Below, in pieces: positions 25,701 to 63,875 of a stretch of DNA of 64,000 bases; position 1 is the first letter of the stretch; each line of letters opens with the position of its first letter. The notes beneath the pieces are model-generated. The model was not told the origin of the DNA, made no database searches, and saw nothing but the letters and a program-made list of their open reading frames with translations. The DNA is from Hyalella azteca. Its lineage: Eukaryota; Arthropoda; Malacostraca; Amphipoda; Hyalellidae. The DNA is taken from contig NW_025946008.1 in the NCBI RefSeq assembly GCF_000764305.2, positions 54,338 to 118,337 of the forward strand, given 5' to 3'. The translations under genes were made by a program, and so were the position numbers.

Positions 25701-28534
25701 ATACTTTCAAAAAAAGTTAAGAGATCGTAAGTTCATCAGCCAATCATTGACGGCGTTTCAAGCAAAATCCACCAATCATAGACAAGAAAATAGAGCGTAA
25801 GTACTTACGTTCACTTAGCGAGTTTTGAAAGAATAGCCCCTGGTGCCTCTGCAGAACTCGACACGGTCCATTCTTAACTTTCCCTGGAACTATTCTTGTC
25901 CACAGCCAAGCACGAACTTTGCCGCGTAATTGCTATTTATAACATGTTTTATTTCCCAACAGCTTCCACTTACAATTCCTCTTTTGATTTTGATTGAACT
26001 AATCCGTTTTCTCCGAGCACAGTTTGGATAGACAAGGGCGGAGTTATTTTTCATTTGGTTACAAAGGTTAAGTTGTTGCATGTCGTTCATTTTGCTATTC
26101 ACGCTTGAATTGATTTTATTGATCGTTGTTAATTTAACTTATTTGTATTCCTTATCGTAACTAATTCTTTTTACTTTACATTTATTATAAGGTTCGTCGT
26201 TATCCCCTTAACTTCCGCCTGACATTGTACTGGATTGAATATCACTAAATTTCGGTTAAGGACCAACCTCGGACTTGACCAATTAGATGAAAATAAGCTA
26301 AATTGTGTAATTTTCTTCGCCATTGTAAGCTACTGGCGCTGATTGTGCATTATTTTGAGGTTTTTATTCTGCTTAATGAATTGACTAGGAAATTATTAAT
26401 TAATTTTTATTACGCTGTGTTTATTTTGTCTTCCTGCCAATGCTTCGTAGGATCACTTTGAAATATTTTGGAATTTTTTTTTCATTCTATTTGTACGTCT
26501 GAAGGCGCGCCCATCTACTCGGCTGAGACGCTGGCCATCGCCGTGACAACGGCGTGCGTCGCCGCGCTGGTGATTGGCTTCATCTTGGGCTTTTTGTTCT
26601 CACGCAAGTGTCGTGGCGACGAGTACTCTCACTCCTACTCCGGCACGCCCTACTTAGAGTCAAAACTTAACAAGTCAGTACCAATGCAGTTGAGATACGA
26701 GCCTCTGTCCTGTGTGTCAAAGTATAGATTTAGCTTTTTTTAACTGGTAAAATTATGTCCCTCAATTTTCTTTGTTTTATGTGATGAGTTTTATAGTCGC
26801 AACGTAATCATGTTGTTAGAATAATTTGCTATTATAATAAAAAGTGACGGCTAATTCAACGTTTAGACCTCATTTGAAGTAGTGGAGGCCGATGTATGAA
26901 TCTATAAGCAAATCCTCAAGATTTACAATGTATGGGCTCGCCCGATGAATGATAGAAAAAAATTTTATGATAAGAATTCAAATAATGCTAAAATAAAAAT
27001 TCACACATAGTGACTGACTGAAACAGGTGGTGGTATAACTGCCCGTCGTGCTGATCACCCTCTTTAAGTTAGAAGACATGTAAGGAAATCTCAAATCGAA
27101 TCTGAACTTTTGGGTGAGTGAACAGCCGAGATTTTACATCGTCGCATCGTTCTGTTGCACTGTCAATGATCTCTAGCTTTTGATGGATCTTACCTTCATT
27201 AAATAAATGGCAAATTAGATGAATGTATTCGTAAATACCAGAAAATTTGAATCGTTCTTTTTTGAATTTTCTGCTTCTCTTTTCGCTCTTCGAAGTTTTG
27301 CCAGTGCATCAACTGCGCGAACATTGTTCAATGTTCAGCTGGCCGGTTATTATTGACCTTTAATTATATTCTCAGGCCGCTTGTGGCAGTTTAAGCAGGT
27401 AAATCGGTTTAAAAAATCAACCTCCACTATGTATTTTTTTCCGGACGTAAAAGCTAGTTGCTTCGCTACATTACTTGCTGATTAAGTAATAGATATGCTT
27501 CGCAGTGTTTTTTTCTGTTTTTATTTTAAATCTAGCACGCCGTCTGCGATATCTGGCTACGACTAAATGGACCATTTAATAATGTTATTTCGTGTCTGTT
27601 ATAATGTTATTCCTTGTCAATGTCGTTCATGTAATTATTTTTAATTGAAGTTTCTTCCCTACAATTATGTTTATTATTACTTAATATGTAAAAGATTTGA
27701 TTAATTGGCTTCCTATTGCACATTCGTGCTTAAATTCTCTGCTAACTTGCACTTACTAACCGCATTTTGTAAACCTGAAATATCAATGTTAAATTTTGAT
27801 CCATCAGTGTTTCATCGAAATTTCGCCGTTGGGAAATCGTTCAGCATTTGAAAATGTTATTAACTTGACACAAATTATTACATAACTCAATTTGTCATGT
27901 TTGAAGATTTATGAATTATGTAATTGTATAGAGTTTTTTTTTTCATTCCTAGGGAGCTTGTTGTCTATGTCACAAATAGTCACAAACTTCCCCATTAAAT
28001 AAAACTTTTATTAGGAAACACCATAATTTTATATCGCTTGTATTTCGTCTTTGCATCCTGATAATTGCTACGCACCTCCCGTGTAATGGAGCGACTAAAA
28101 GACAGGGCTGCGAAATTGGAGAGTTTTGCGTTTCAAGTTTCAACTAAGCCCAATTTTTTAGTTCATGTATTGAACAGTTTATGAGGCGTTTTTTCCAAGT
28201 TTTATTATTTTGCTGTTTATTTAATACGCATTCAATAGTCAGATTTTTATCCTTATGTTCAAGTCTATTCCTTCAGACGCATTTTTACGAAATGAATAAC
28301 ACTACCGTAGCACAAATAAGAATACAACATTATCAGCACAATCTTAAATATGAATTTATTTTCAGGTGCGACAATCTGGTTCAGACAGCAGATCCTAACA
28401 TGTACTCCTCACACACCAACGGCAAGCAGTTCAATAACCTCGTCACTACCTACAACCCCAAGAACATCAACGGTAAATCCAACGCAAATACAACCACGAC
28501 TGATGTGAAACCAGCCAAGTGTGCCTACATCTAA
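10653..28534 (+). CDS. Sema1a: Class-1 transmembrane semaphorin (Sema1a/1b-like), 15 exons, 5' end missing
   Basis: Fifteen exons with GT/AG borders and matching phases encode about 728 residues. Visible in order: N-terminal Sema strand ([14 protein letters not shown]), the DCQNYIRVL block with a CGTNAYKP motif, the [12 protein letters not shown] and RVARVCKRD blocks, [13 protein letters not shown], the end of the beta-propeller, a PSI domain ([12 protein letters not shown]), a Gly/Pro-rich linker, a single membrane helix and a short cytoplasmic tail. There is no Ig domain, which fits invertebrate class 1. Family knowledge: class-1 semaphorins are cell-surface axon guidance ligands or receptors that bind plexin A. 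Two Sema-domain exons expected in introns 1 and 4 are not found. Orthology to Sema1a rather than Sema1b is inferred. Confidence 0.9.
10840..11400 (+). repeat. Tandem duplications of exon end and donor, with smaller internal repeats
   Basis: The sequence attctcgtcggtgccag followed by gtaattta recurs at 10869-10887 and 11034-11050, in units of about 137 and 163 bp copied from the exon ending at 10749. Between 11080 and 11310, ~70 bp units with aataatgcatttgagaaagtt are further repeated. Confidence 0.85.
12212..12522 (+). repeat. ~65 bp minisatellite with (GT)n blocks
   Basis: About five units each hold a tgtgtgtgtg run, then aaattgtacactacttgcct and tacacgtacgtttac. Open frames across it on both strands are repeat translations, not genes. 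Confidence 0.9.
13024..13232 (+). repeat. Dispersed repeat, family C
   Basis: A ~210 bp sequence containing agggttgccagacggtcatt and ggccggctaaaatttatg recurs at 62036-62243 in the same orientation with about 90 percent identity. Its class is unknown. Confidence 0.8.
13346..13408 (+). CDS. Sema1a: Semaphorin exon: Sema domain, IVWYS block
   Basis: 63 bp, phase 0 at both ends, encoding [20 protein letters not shown] plus Glu. It matches the Sema segment just before the DCQNYIRV motif. The previous exon ends in phase 2 and family members have about 16-20 residues (NIVYN-type strand) between the two, so an exon is missing from the 2.6 kb intron or diverged beyond recognition. Confidence 0.88.
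13765..13872 (+). CDS. Sema1a: Semaphorin exon: DCQNYIRVL block
   Basis: 108 bp, phase 0 at both ends, encoding [20 protein letters not shown] and then [13 protein letters not shown]. These are among the most conserved semaphorin motifs, with disulfide-forming Cys residues. The acceptor is ctcgtcag and the donor gtcagg. Confidence 0.95.
14028..14231 (+). mobile_element. Tc1/mariner-type MITE, family D (~200 bp)
   Basis: Terminal inverted repeats cactgttagaaaaa are flanked on both sides by TA, the target duplication of Tc1/mariner elements. A second, diverged copy near 44505 is interrupted by a family A repeat. A ~40 bp sequence aagggaacggaaagataatg and onward stands on both sides, so it lies in a small duplicated segment. 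Confidence 0.8.
14782..14869 (+). CDS. Sema1a: Semaphorin exon: [10 protein letters not shown] block
   Basis: 88 bp, phase 0 to phase 1, encoding [20 protein letters not shown] and [10 protein letters not shown]. The C-P-[FY]-D-P-x-H-N-S-T signature is typical of the semaphorin propeller. The next family segment (the LYSATVADF-type strand ending in LKQLN) is not seen before the following exon. That missing piece would be a phase 1-1 exon, so the remaining exons still splice in frame. Confidence 0.93.
14916..15200 (+). mobile_element. Non-LTR retrotransposon 3' fragment
   Basis: The sequence aacgcgttcaagaacagact reads N-A-F-K-N-R-L-D-E, a common C-terminal end of LINE ORF2. It is followed by a 3' UTR with caagaatcggcgacaagcca and cttcagcgccgacatcacta, and a gttat microsatellite tail. 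It is related to the copies at 40572, 51505 and 53083. Confidence 0.65.
15410..15971 (+). repeat. Tandem copies of intron end and acceptor before exon 15972
   Basis: Five decoys of the block ccccgtacgttgtgcagctc precede the genuine acceptor. They have AG at 15424, about 15611, 15797, 15855 and 15912, with periods of about 58 to 187 bp. Confidence 0.88.
15972..16205 (+). CDS. Sema1a: Semaphorin exon: RETAVEY and RVARVCKRD blocks
   Basis: 234 bp, phase 1-1, encoding [40 protein letters not shown] and on to [15 protein letters not shown]. This is the central Sema domain, where conserved Cys and Arg residues are visible. The acceptor ttgtgcag is the last of six similar acceptor copies upstream, and the donor edge is duplicated downstream at 16286. 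Confidence 0.95.
16171..16318 (+). repeat. Duplicated exon end and donor
   Basis: The last ~27 bases of exon 15972-16205 plus gtgagttggctgcgtatcga and cccgtgttttt occur twice with an offset of 81 bp. The decoy donor is at 16286. Confidence 0.9.
16666..16868 (+). CDS. Sema1a: Semaphorin exon: [13 protein letters not shown] block
   Basis: 203 bp, phase 1 to phase 0, encoding [20 protein letters not shown], then [20 protein letters not shown] and [17 protein letters not shown]. It includes the conserved G-S-A-[VI]-C strand of blade 5-6. Clean acceptor ctacag and donor gtaaag. Confidence 0.95.
17100..17890 (+). repeat. Five tandem copies of acceptor plus exon start
   Basis: Exon starts at 17149, 17292, 17435, 17693 and 17840 share tgccggagccccggccgggc. 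The first four diverge after gacagcagta into intron-like ttatgctttcgaatactc. Only the last is a full exon. Confidence 0.92.
17840..17985 (+). CDS. Sema1a: Semaphorin exon: VPEPRPGEC block
   Basis: 146 bp, phase 0 to 2, encoding [20 protein letters not shown] and then [20 protein letters not shown]. The P-x-P-R-P-G-x-C and F-x-K-x-H-x-L-M motifs are semaphorin hallmarks. Four upstream partial copies reproduce the acceptor and the first ~47 coding bases; only this last copy continues into the full exon. Confidence 0.94.
18270..18404 (+). CDS. Sema1a: Semaphorin exon: [11 protein letters not shown] block
   Basis: 135 bp, phase 2-2, encoding [20 protein letters not shown] and [20 protein letters not shown]. 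This is the D-V-L-[YF]-[IL]-[GA]-T-D-x-G strand of propeller blade 6. The donor is gtgagt. Confidence 0.94.
18694..18864 (+). CDS. Sema1a: Semaphorin exon: end of Sema propeller
   Basis: 171 bp, phase 2-2, encoding [20 protein letters not shown] through [20 protein letters not shown] and ATSCR. It covers the last blade and the start of the PSI Cys pattern. A 14-15 bp minisatellite begins about 20 bases after the donor. Confidence 0.93.
18885..19068 (+). repeat. 14-15 bp minisatellite
   Basis: Repeats of gactcttgcgtccaa, then gactcttgcatcca, start shortly after the donor of exon 18694-18864. Open frames in several phases are a repeat effect. Confidence 0.93.
19584..19717 (+). CDS. Sema1a: Semaphorin exon: PSI domain
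   Basis: 134 bp encoding [20 protein letters not shown] and then [20 protein letters not shown]. The C-x5-P-Y-C-A-W pattern is the plexin-semaphorin-integrin domain that follows the Sema propeller. Its last bases and donor are repeated six times in a 60 bp tandem array immediately downstream. Confidence 0.94.
19695..20105 (+). repeat. 60 bp tandem array of exon end and donor
   Basis: About six near-perfect 60 bp units follow the PSI exon. Each contains tatcagtgccctaaaagt and aagtgcccagtagttaatgt, so each restates the last codons of the exon and a GT donor. Confidence 0.95.
20773..20820 (+). CDS. Sema1a: Semaphorin exon: extracellular linker, cassette-like
   Basis: 48 bp, phase 1-1, encoding [15 protein letters not shown]. 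Borders are caccag and gtgaga. It continues the frame from the PSI exon. No domain is visible. Its symmetric phase would let it be skipped without breaking the frame. Confidence 0.75.
20990..21165 (+). repeat. Two ~108 bp diverged tandem units
   Basis: gtaatcctctggagttcatt and gacgtacagtcgcagtctga recur at 21103-21165 as a diverged copy. The rest of this intron (20821-22247) shows only AT-rich DNA and a short tatatagta repeat at 21190-21260. Confidence 0.7.
22248..22397 (+). CDS. Sema1a: Semaphorin exon: Pro/His-rich linker, cassette-like
   Basis: 150 bp, phase 1-1, with acceptor ggtatag preceded by a T-rich tract and donor gttagt. It encodes a Thr/Pro/His/Cys-rich stretch ([20 protein letters not shown] and so on). 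It is open and phase-compatible but not conserved in any family I recognise, so this exon is less certain. Confidence 0.6.
23469..23738 (+). CDS. Sema1a: Semaphorin exon: Gly/Pro-rich linker, cassette-like
   Basis: 270 bp, phase 1-1, encoding [20 protein letters not shown] and ending [15 protein letters not shown]. Acceptor cctacag and donor gtatgc are good. It is the largest part of the stalk between PSI and membrane. A 63 bp unit is tandemly doubled just after the donor (23763-23888). Confidence 0.72.
24600..24760 (+). repeat. 30 bp minisatellite
   Basis: Units of caataaattaatacctggat and caatacctgg, about five copies. The period is a multiple of three and has no stop codon in two frames, so it produces open frames on both strands ([10 protein letters not shown] type) that I do not call as genes. 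Confidence 0.9.
25695..25842 (+). mobile_element. Family B MITE, full-length copy
   Basis: About 147 bp from gggcctatactttcaaaa to ttttgaaagaatagccc, imperfect terminal inverted repeats. The interior has gtaagtacttacg. No coding capacity. Confidence 0.8.
26505..26673 (+). CDS. Sema1a: Semaphorin exon: transmembrane helix and juxtamembrane part
   Basis: 169 bp, phase 1 to 2, encoding [20 protein letters not shown], then a hydrophobic run [11 protein letters not shown] followed by [15 protein letters not shown]. The Y-[ST]-A-E-T-L start and the basic stop-transfer R-K-C-R-G match arthropod class-1 semaphorins. Donor gtcagt. Confidence 0.93.
26674..28365 (+). other. Semaphorin intron before the terminal exon
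   Basis: 1.7 kb of AT-rich sequence between the membrane exon and the tail exon. No other exon, repeat family or RNA gene is recognised. Confidence 0.6.
28366..28534 (+). CDS. Sema1a: Semaphorin terminal exon, copy 1 (cytoplasmic tail and stop)
   Basis: 169 bp after acceptor attttcag. It completes a split Lys codon, encodes [20 protein letters not shown] to KPAKCAYI and stops at TAA. The C-terminal hydrophobic residue pattern (A-Y-I) could be a PDZ-type ligand, which is inference. A candidate polyadenylation signal AATAAA lies at 29069. The exon sits in a duplicated block. Confidence 0.93.
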
Positions 28535-29522
28535 GCCCCTTCTATCACATTACGTTAATTCGTGAATTAATTATTGAATTCACAAACCAGTGAATAAAAA
28601 TGGATCGACGTCAGTGGACGTCGAAAATTAATTATCTAATTCACAAGCTGCCTCAGCTTGTTTCCACGTATCCCGTTGAGAAAAAAGGCTGTGCTTTGTT
28701 GGTATAAATAAAAAGGTAGTGAGGTAACTGACGTCTCTGAAACTGATGGCTAAATTCATTCTTGATTTAGCGCGAGCGTATTGAGTGAGCGTGCACTTCC
28801 CACTACCTTGTAACGAAGCAAATGATATTGTTATGGAGTCTGTACCAATTAATTCAAGTTAGTTCTGATATGTGATAATATGAACCATAATTAGGTATTT
28901 ATAAATCTCCTCACATTGGTCAATTAAAATTTTTAAATTCATGACGCCAGAGTTCTTAAGAACTCTCGATTATTTGTTATTTGACTTTTCGGAGTATTCA
29001 ATATGAAGGATAAATAAGTCACTATCTCGTTGTGGCACACGAGACATTGTATTAAGTCCATTGTATATAATAAACCAAGTGCATTATTATTGTGTCTTGT
29101 TGAACTCTGAATGTTACTCTGTTACACAAACTCTATCTCCTGTGGATTAGCGTTGTGCATTTATTGCCTAGGGAAGAAGTGAAAACAATTGCACCGTGTG
29201 AAAAGTGTAAGCGTTGTTGAACTGACGTAAAAAGGAAAACGTTATTGAACAGATCAGTGCTGTGAACGTTGAATATTGTGATGAAATGAATTTTTGCCTG
29301 CAGTTGAAGCCCATAGAAATTTTTATACAAACGTGATTTGAAGAAAAGGAGAATAGTGCTTGTGGAAATAAATGGCTTCAAACTTTTCGGATGATTCCTT
29401 GGAAGTGCCTTCGTCGTTAAAGACAGTGAATTGGTTCCTATGAACTGCGCCTATTTTTCCGAACAATTTAAATAATTTTCATATTGGTTACTGTGCCTTT
29501 ATATTTTAAAAAAAAATTGCCT

Positions 29523-29798
29523 CTAGGGTTCAGTGGACGTCGAAAAATTTCCCCGGTCTTTATTTAAACAATTCATAATTTGTAAAATTATTCGATAATC
29601 CTCATCAGAAATCCGTATTCTAGGATACCGATTGAGTCGCTTTTTAACTGGTAACATAAATATATTCATATAATATCCTTCAGATGTTCTGGGAATATTG
29701 CCTACACGTTTTGGATTGATCATCCGTGGAGACGCTGAGACGTTGTCAGTCGTGTCAACCTTATGTTCAATGTGCTCGTTTGTGCTATCAAGCACCAA
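29523..29798 (-). other. Antisense 91-residue open frame, probably not coding (copy 1)
   Basis: An open frame on the - strand begins at a TTG codon; upstream in frame there is only a short open stretch after a TGA. The product is basic with a KKR run and has no recognised family. The equivalent frame in the duplicate (31076-31351) differs at five codons, all amino-acid changing, which argues against selection on a protein. Confidence 0.3.
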
Positions 29799-29920
29799 GC
29801 TCCCTTTTATATTGTCGTGTAAAATATTTCATTAGTTTTAATTATCTGCACCGACTAACTCGCTCATCCATCATCAATACAACATTATCAGCACAATCTT
29901 AAATATGAATTTATTTTCAG

Positions 29921-30089
29921 GTGCGACAATCTGGTTCAGACAGCAGACCCTAACATGTACTCCTCACACACCAACGGCAAGCAGTTCAATAACCTCGTCA
30001 CTACTTACAACCCCAAAAACATCAACGGTAAATCCAACGCAAATACAACGACGACTGATGTGAAACCAGCCAAGTGTGCCTACATCTAA
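29921..30089 (+). CDS. Sema1a: Duplicate of the semaphorin terminal exon, copy 2
   Basis: A second intact copy with the same acceptor, frame and stop. It differs from copy 1 at four positions that I can see, all synonymous (GAT/GAC, ACC/ACT, AAG/AAA, ACC/ACG). It could serve as an alternative last exon giving the same protein, or be an uncollapsed allele. Confidence 0.8.
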
Positions 30090-31426
30090 GCCCCTTCTAT
30101 CACATTACGTTAATTCGTGAATTAATTATTGAATTCACAAACCAGTGAATAAAAATGGATCGACGTCAGTGGACGTCGAAAATTAATTATCTAATTCACA
30201 AGCTGCCTCAGCTTGTTTCCACGTATCCCGTTGAGAAAAAAGGCTGTGCTTTGTTGGTATAAATAAAAAAGGTAGTGAGGTAACAAGCGTCTCTGAAACT
30301 GATGGCTAAATTCATTCTTGATTTAGCGCGAGCGTATTGAGTGAGCGTGCACTTCCCACTACCTTGTAACGAAGCAAATGATATTGTTATGGAGTCTGTA
30401 CCAATTAATTCAAGTTAGTTCTGATATGTGATAATATGAACCATAATTAGGTATTTATAAATCTCCTCACATTGGTCAATTAAAATTTTTAAATTCATGA
30501 CGCCAGAGTTCTTAAGAACTCTCGATTATTTGTTATTTGACTTTTCGGAGTATTCAATATGAAGGATAAATAAGTCACTATCTCGTTGTGGCACACGAGA
30601 CATTGTATTAAGTCCATTGTATATAATAAACCAAGTGCATTATTATTGTGTCTTGTTGAACTCTGAATGTTACTATGTTACACAAACTCTATCTCTTGTG
30701 GATTAGCGTTGTGCATTTATTGCCTAGGGAAGAAGTGAAAACAATTGCACCGTGTGAAAAGTGTAAGCGTTGTTGAACTGACGTAAAAAGGAAAACGTTA
30801 TTGAACAGATTTGTGCTGTGAACGTTGAATATTGTGATGAAATGAATTTTTGCCTGCAGTTAAAGCCCATAGAAATTTTTATACAAACGTGATTTGAAGA
30901 AAAGGAGAATAGTGCTTGTGGAAATAAATGGCTTCAAACTTTTCGGATGATTCCTTGGAAGTGCCTTCGTCGTTAAAGACAGTGAATTGGTTCCTATGAA
31001 CTGCGCCTATTTTTCCGAACAATTTAAATAATTTTCATATTGGTTACTGTGTCTTTATATTTAAAAAAATTGCCTCTAGGGTTCAGTGGACGTCGAAAAA
31101 TTTTCCCGGTCTTTATTTAAACAATTCATAATTTGTAAAATTATTCGAAAATCCTCATCAGAAATCCGTATTCTAGGATACCGATTGAGTCGCTTTTTAA
31201 CTGGTAACATAAATATATTCATATAATATCCTTCAGATGTTCTGGGAATATTGCCTACACGTTTTGGATTGATCATCCGTGGAGACGCTGAGACGTTGTC
31301 AGCCGTGTCAACCTTATGTTTAATGTGCTCGTCTGTGCTATCAAGCACCAAGCTCCCTTTTATATTGTCGTGTAAAATATTTCATTAGTTTTAATTATCT
31401 GCACCGACTAACTCGCTCATCCATCA

Positions 31427-34400
31427 TCTATCATATATTTCAGCCAAGTTCTTTGTTTGGATCGGAAATAGAAGTAACGAGTTTTAATAGAATTCTGGAA
31501 ACATCATCAGATTAGACCTCAAAAACAAAAAAGTTATGTTAGTTTACATTTTGTTTTGAGAAAATGTTATTTCTTGGTCAAAGGCTTATTGGGATAATCG
31601 TTTTTAGAGTTTTCGAAAACTTAACAGTTCTGTTAGTTTACATTTTGTTTTGCGAAAATGTTTTTTCTTGGTCAAAGGCTTATCGGGATAATCGTTTTCA
31701 GAGTTTTGCTCCTGAAATTATCTTTTTGGAAAGATTTTGCGCTCATCACCGCAGGTGTCTGTAAGTAAAGACGCTAATCTACTCATTAGGAGAACATTTT
31801 AAATGTCAATTTTTTGCGCGCGCATTTCAGTATTCCATCAAGACTTGGATTTCATCACTTTTTTTCACTAACTTTTTCATGCATTAATGAATTGTGTATA
31901 TATCGTCAGTCTTGTAACAGTGGCTATCGTAGGAAAATGCCAGTAAACGAAAGATCTTGCATTTATAATTTGCACTTGAAGTCATACCGAAAGCTTATAC
32001 ATAAACAATTTCAGGCTACCCAGGTTGCGACGATGTTCAGCTTTTGTTGAAGTGTAGAAACGGAGTTATTTTAATTTTTGCAAGAAATTTTTGATTTGAG
32101 AGTCGCCTGGGGATTGGATTCATTGACTGAAAGAAACTAGTTCGTTTAGTCACAATTATGTTATTGAATCTTTATTCTGCCTGAAATTAGTTAACCCCAT
32201 TTAGGTAGCTATGCATTTTTCGTCTCCGTTAAGCCGTCAAAGACAAACAATAGAATGGCGCGGCTGGGAGTTTGAATGTATAGGAACGATTTCTAGTTCG
32301 TTTTTGTGGCAGAGACGCAGGGTCACAAAAAACTCTGAGGCTATTTCCGCATTTAACCTGCACAGATTCGTCTGTTTTTTCAAGGGTTGATTTTTTAGAT
32401 AATATTATTCTCATATTCTCAATAATATTATATGGCCCATTGATTTTCTTCGAGGTAATACCCGACAAATGGTAGCTGCAAGTCGAGTGTTGGAGAGGAA
32501 ATTTTTAGGAAATGGAAATGGCAACGTATGTGTTTATTTTATCCCATACTAGATTGAGTTATTAAGTTTATAGCCTCACTTAATAATTTACTTACATGCT
32601 TCTGATATATTAATTGGAATATAGCGCGAGTTTTTTATTATTTTGCTCACATGTAGCTTCGGTCATGGCTTTTAATGAATCTCAATGTGCATCTCAGTTT
32701 TATATGCTCAATATGAACATTTATCCTCTATTTCTCAATTAATTATTTGTTATATTGTGGTTTGAATATTTTACCGTCCTTTTGCTTGTCGTTCAAGCTT
32801 CGTGCGTTTGTTATAGCTCTTTTGTCGCAATTATTAAGACTTCATTTCTTGTCTTGATTTTTTTTCTTTCTATCGTCGTAAATATTTTTTTTTCTGAATA
32901 TTCTTGGATGTCTGATGGAACTGCGATTTTTAGGATTGTCAAAGCAGAAAGGTTGAAAATTCCATTAAGAGATCTCGACTCCAAGACTTGAGAGACACGT
33001 TTCGAACGTAAAATAAACTTCTTATGACCAATTTTTCTTATGAAAAGCAAAGAAAAGGCGGTTTAAATAATTGCTGTATTAATATACATGTAGCAATCAT
33101 TGCTTGCTGCATGTATATTGCAACAATTTATGCCGATCTTTTTGTAACATTTCCCACCAAGTGTCTGCTCTCAGTATTACGCAATCGTCTCGTTTCAGAG
33201 TGTTAAACTAATTTACGATATTTTTGTACTCGTATACACTTTTGTACATTATCTTTTGGCTTATTTAGGGAATTTGAACATTTTTTCGATAACTTGGGTA
33301 AACGCGTAGTGATGGAAATAATACTGTGGGATTTAAACTTTTTTTCTTAGTTTGAATTTTTCTGAAATTGGTTAATGTCTGCCTAATACAAATGGAATTA
33401 ATGGATTCTAAATGATCCAGTCTATCGGAATCAAGTTGACTCTGGGTTATTATTCTCAACTGATCAGTAATGGTTAAGAATATATTCTCGATCATGAATT
33501 TCTATTAGAAGAACATAATTCAAGCTAATCTTTGTAGGATTCTTTTTGACGGGTTCGTGTTGTAAGGAAGTTGTATAATGTGCCGTATTGATCTCAAGGT
33601 TTCTCTAGCTCGCTTTGTGTACAGGATAAGTAAAGGTTCATGATGATTGAACACTGGAAAATGACTTCTTGTTGAACAGATTTTAGGGTTCAAAGGGGAT
33701 TTTTATTTTTCTCGTGTAATTATCTTAAAACCCTTCTAATTTAGAGTTCATTTTTAACTTCAATCATCAACTTGAGTGGTTTTGAAACCCAGGTTTCGCT
33801 TCCATATACGAATCGAATAATTGTTCTACGGTCTAAATTAGATGGTGAAATTGAGGAAAATAGTTTGTAATGTTTAACCAATATTAATTAACGATCAAAT
33901 GGATTGTTGAAATGACAAATTTAGTTTTAAAGGGATGCAAGAAATTATTGTAAGCACAGAATTAACGTATTCTTTTAATAGAAACGAACATGTGTTGCGC
34001 GAAGCGACCAAACAAGTAAATAAGATACTCGTTATCAAATTTTGGATTTTCAGTGCGTAATTATGTATCAAATCATTATTAAAACCAGCTGGTTCACAGG
34101 TAAGAAAATCACTATTACTACGATTATGTCTTATGTATATCTTAGTATTACCGAAATGTAAATAAAGAATTTATAAAAAAGACTTGGCTAGGCATGCTGT
34201 GCAACGAATATAAGGCAGGATTCGTGTACTGTAAATATTAATAATATTGAAAATAAAAGAACTGGAACTGCAGTCTTTCAGTGACTCCATGATTTAGTCG
34301 TAGCTGAAATCAGTCCGATATAGCATATAGGGAAAAAATGTGGGTTTCCGCGTTAGAAAAGCAGAGGATTTCGAGTAAATACTCAACATTAGGCACTAAC

Positions 34401-35084
34401 ATTTCTTCGTTGCAAGCGTCTGATATGTGTCTTAACTTGATTTTAAAATGTAGCCACCAACCAATCGATTGTGAAATTTGCACCTCAAAATATTCCGGGG
34501 AAATTCTACATGATAAATTCATTCGGTGAGTGCATATAATATAGATTGAGAAGTAATTCCTGTCGTTGAAAAACTAATAGAATAATTATCAGTAATTGAA
34601 TCTTAAGTGACTTAGTAGAACATTGTTTACAATTGTAGACTAAATAAGAGAGCGAAACTTATATCTTATTATAGGTACTAAAGTGCCTTGTTTTCCCGTA
34701 TACTTCGATACGAAAAGTGAATGGAACGATGCTGACTTCATGTATCACATGTGTAGTTTAGGTCATTGCAGGTTCACTTTGCCGTTGATTTCTTTTAATA
34801 CGAGATATTTTCATTACGCTGCCGTGACAACCGCGGCCAGTACGAGTAATCTTGTTTCTACAGAAATTCTCGCTTCGATGTGCATTCGCGCATTTTTTTG
34901 GAAAAAACCAAGCTAATCGCTTGAATGTAATTGAGCGAAACGCAATGCTAAAGAAGCCTGAACACATAAATTTGAATGTAAACCTATCTTCCATACACTA
35001 GTTACGAAGAAATATGTGCGTTTTACGCTGGGAAACATCGGCCAGCATTTCGTTTTCGTGCCCCAAACTTTGCTCGCTCGCTGT
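31427..35084. other. Intergenic region between two convergent genes
   Basis: No exon found on either strand. A ~100 bp segment with atgttagtttacattttgtt is partly doubled at 31530-31700. A hairpin at 33081-33119 has 16 bp arms with one mismatch (aatatacatgtagcaa). A candidate ATTAAA signal for the - strand gene lies at 34794-34799. Confidence 0.55.
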
Positions 35085-63818
<28,734 letters not shown>

Positions 63819-63875
63819 CTGCGGGAGAAAAGTAGAGGATAAGCCTGTGAAATTTTATTACGGCCTAGTACACAG

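Larger units (their letters stand above)
28316..31426 (+). repeat. Tandem duplication of ~1.55 kb (terminal exon plus 3' UTR)
   Basis: Unit 1 runs to about 29876 and unit 2 to about 31426, with an offset of 1553-1555 bp. The copies are about 99 percent identical over UTR and flank, with small indels. Each copy carries the last semaphorin exon, the UTR with AATAAA, and a 91-residue antisense open frame. Confidence 0.93.
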
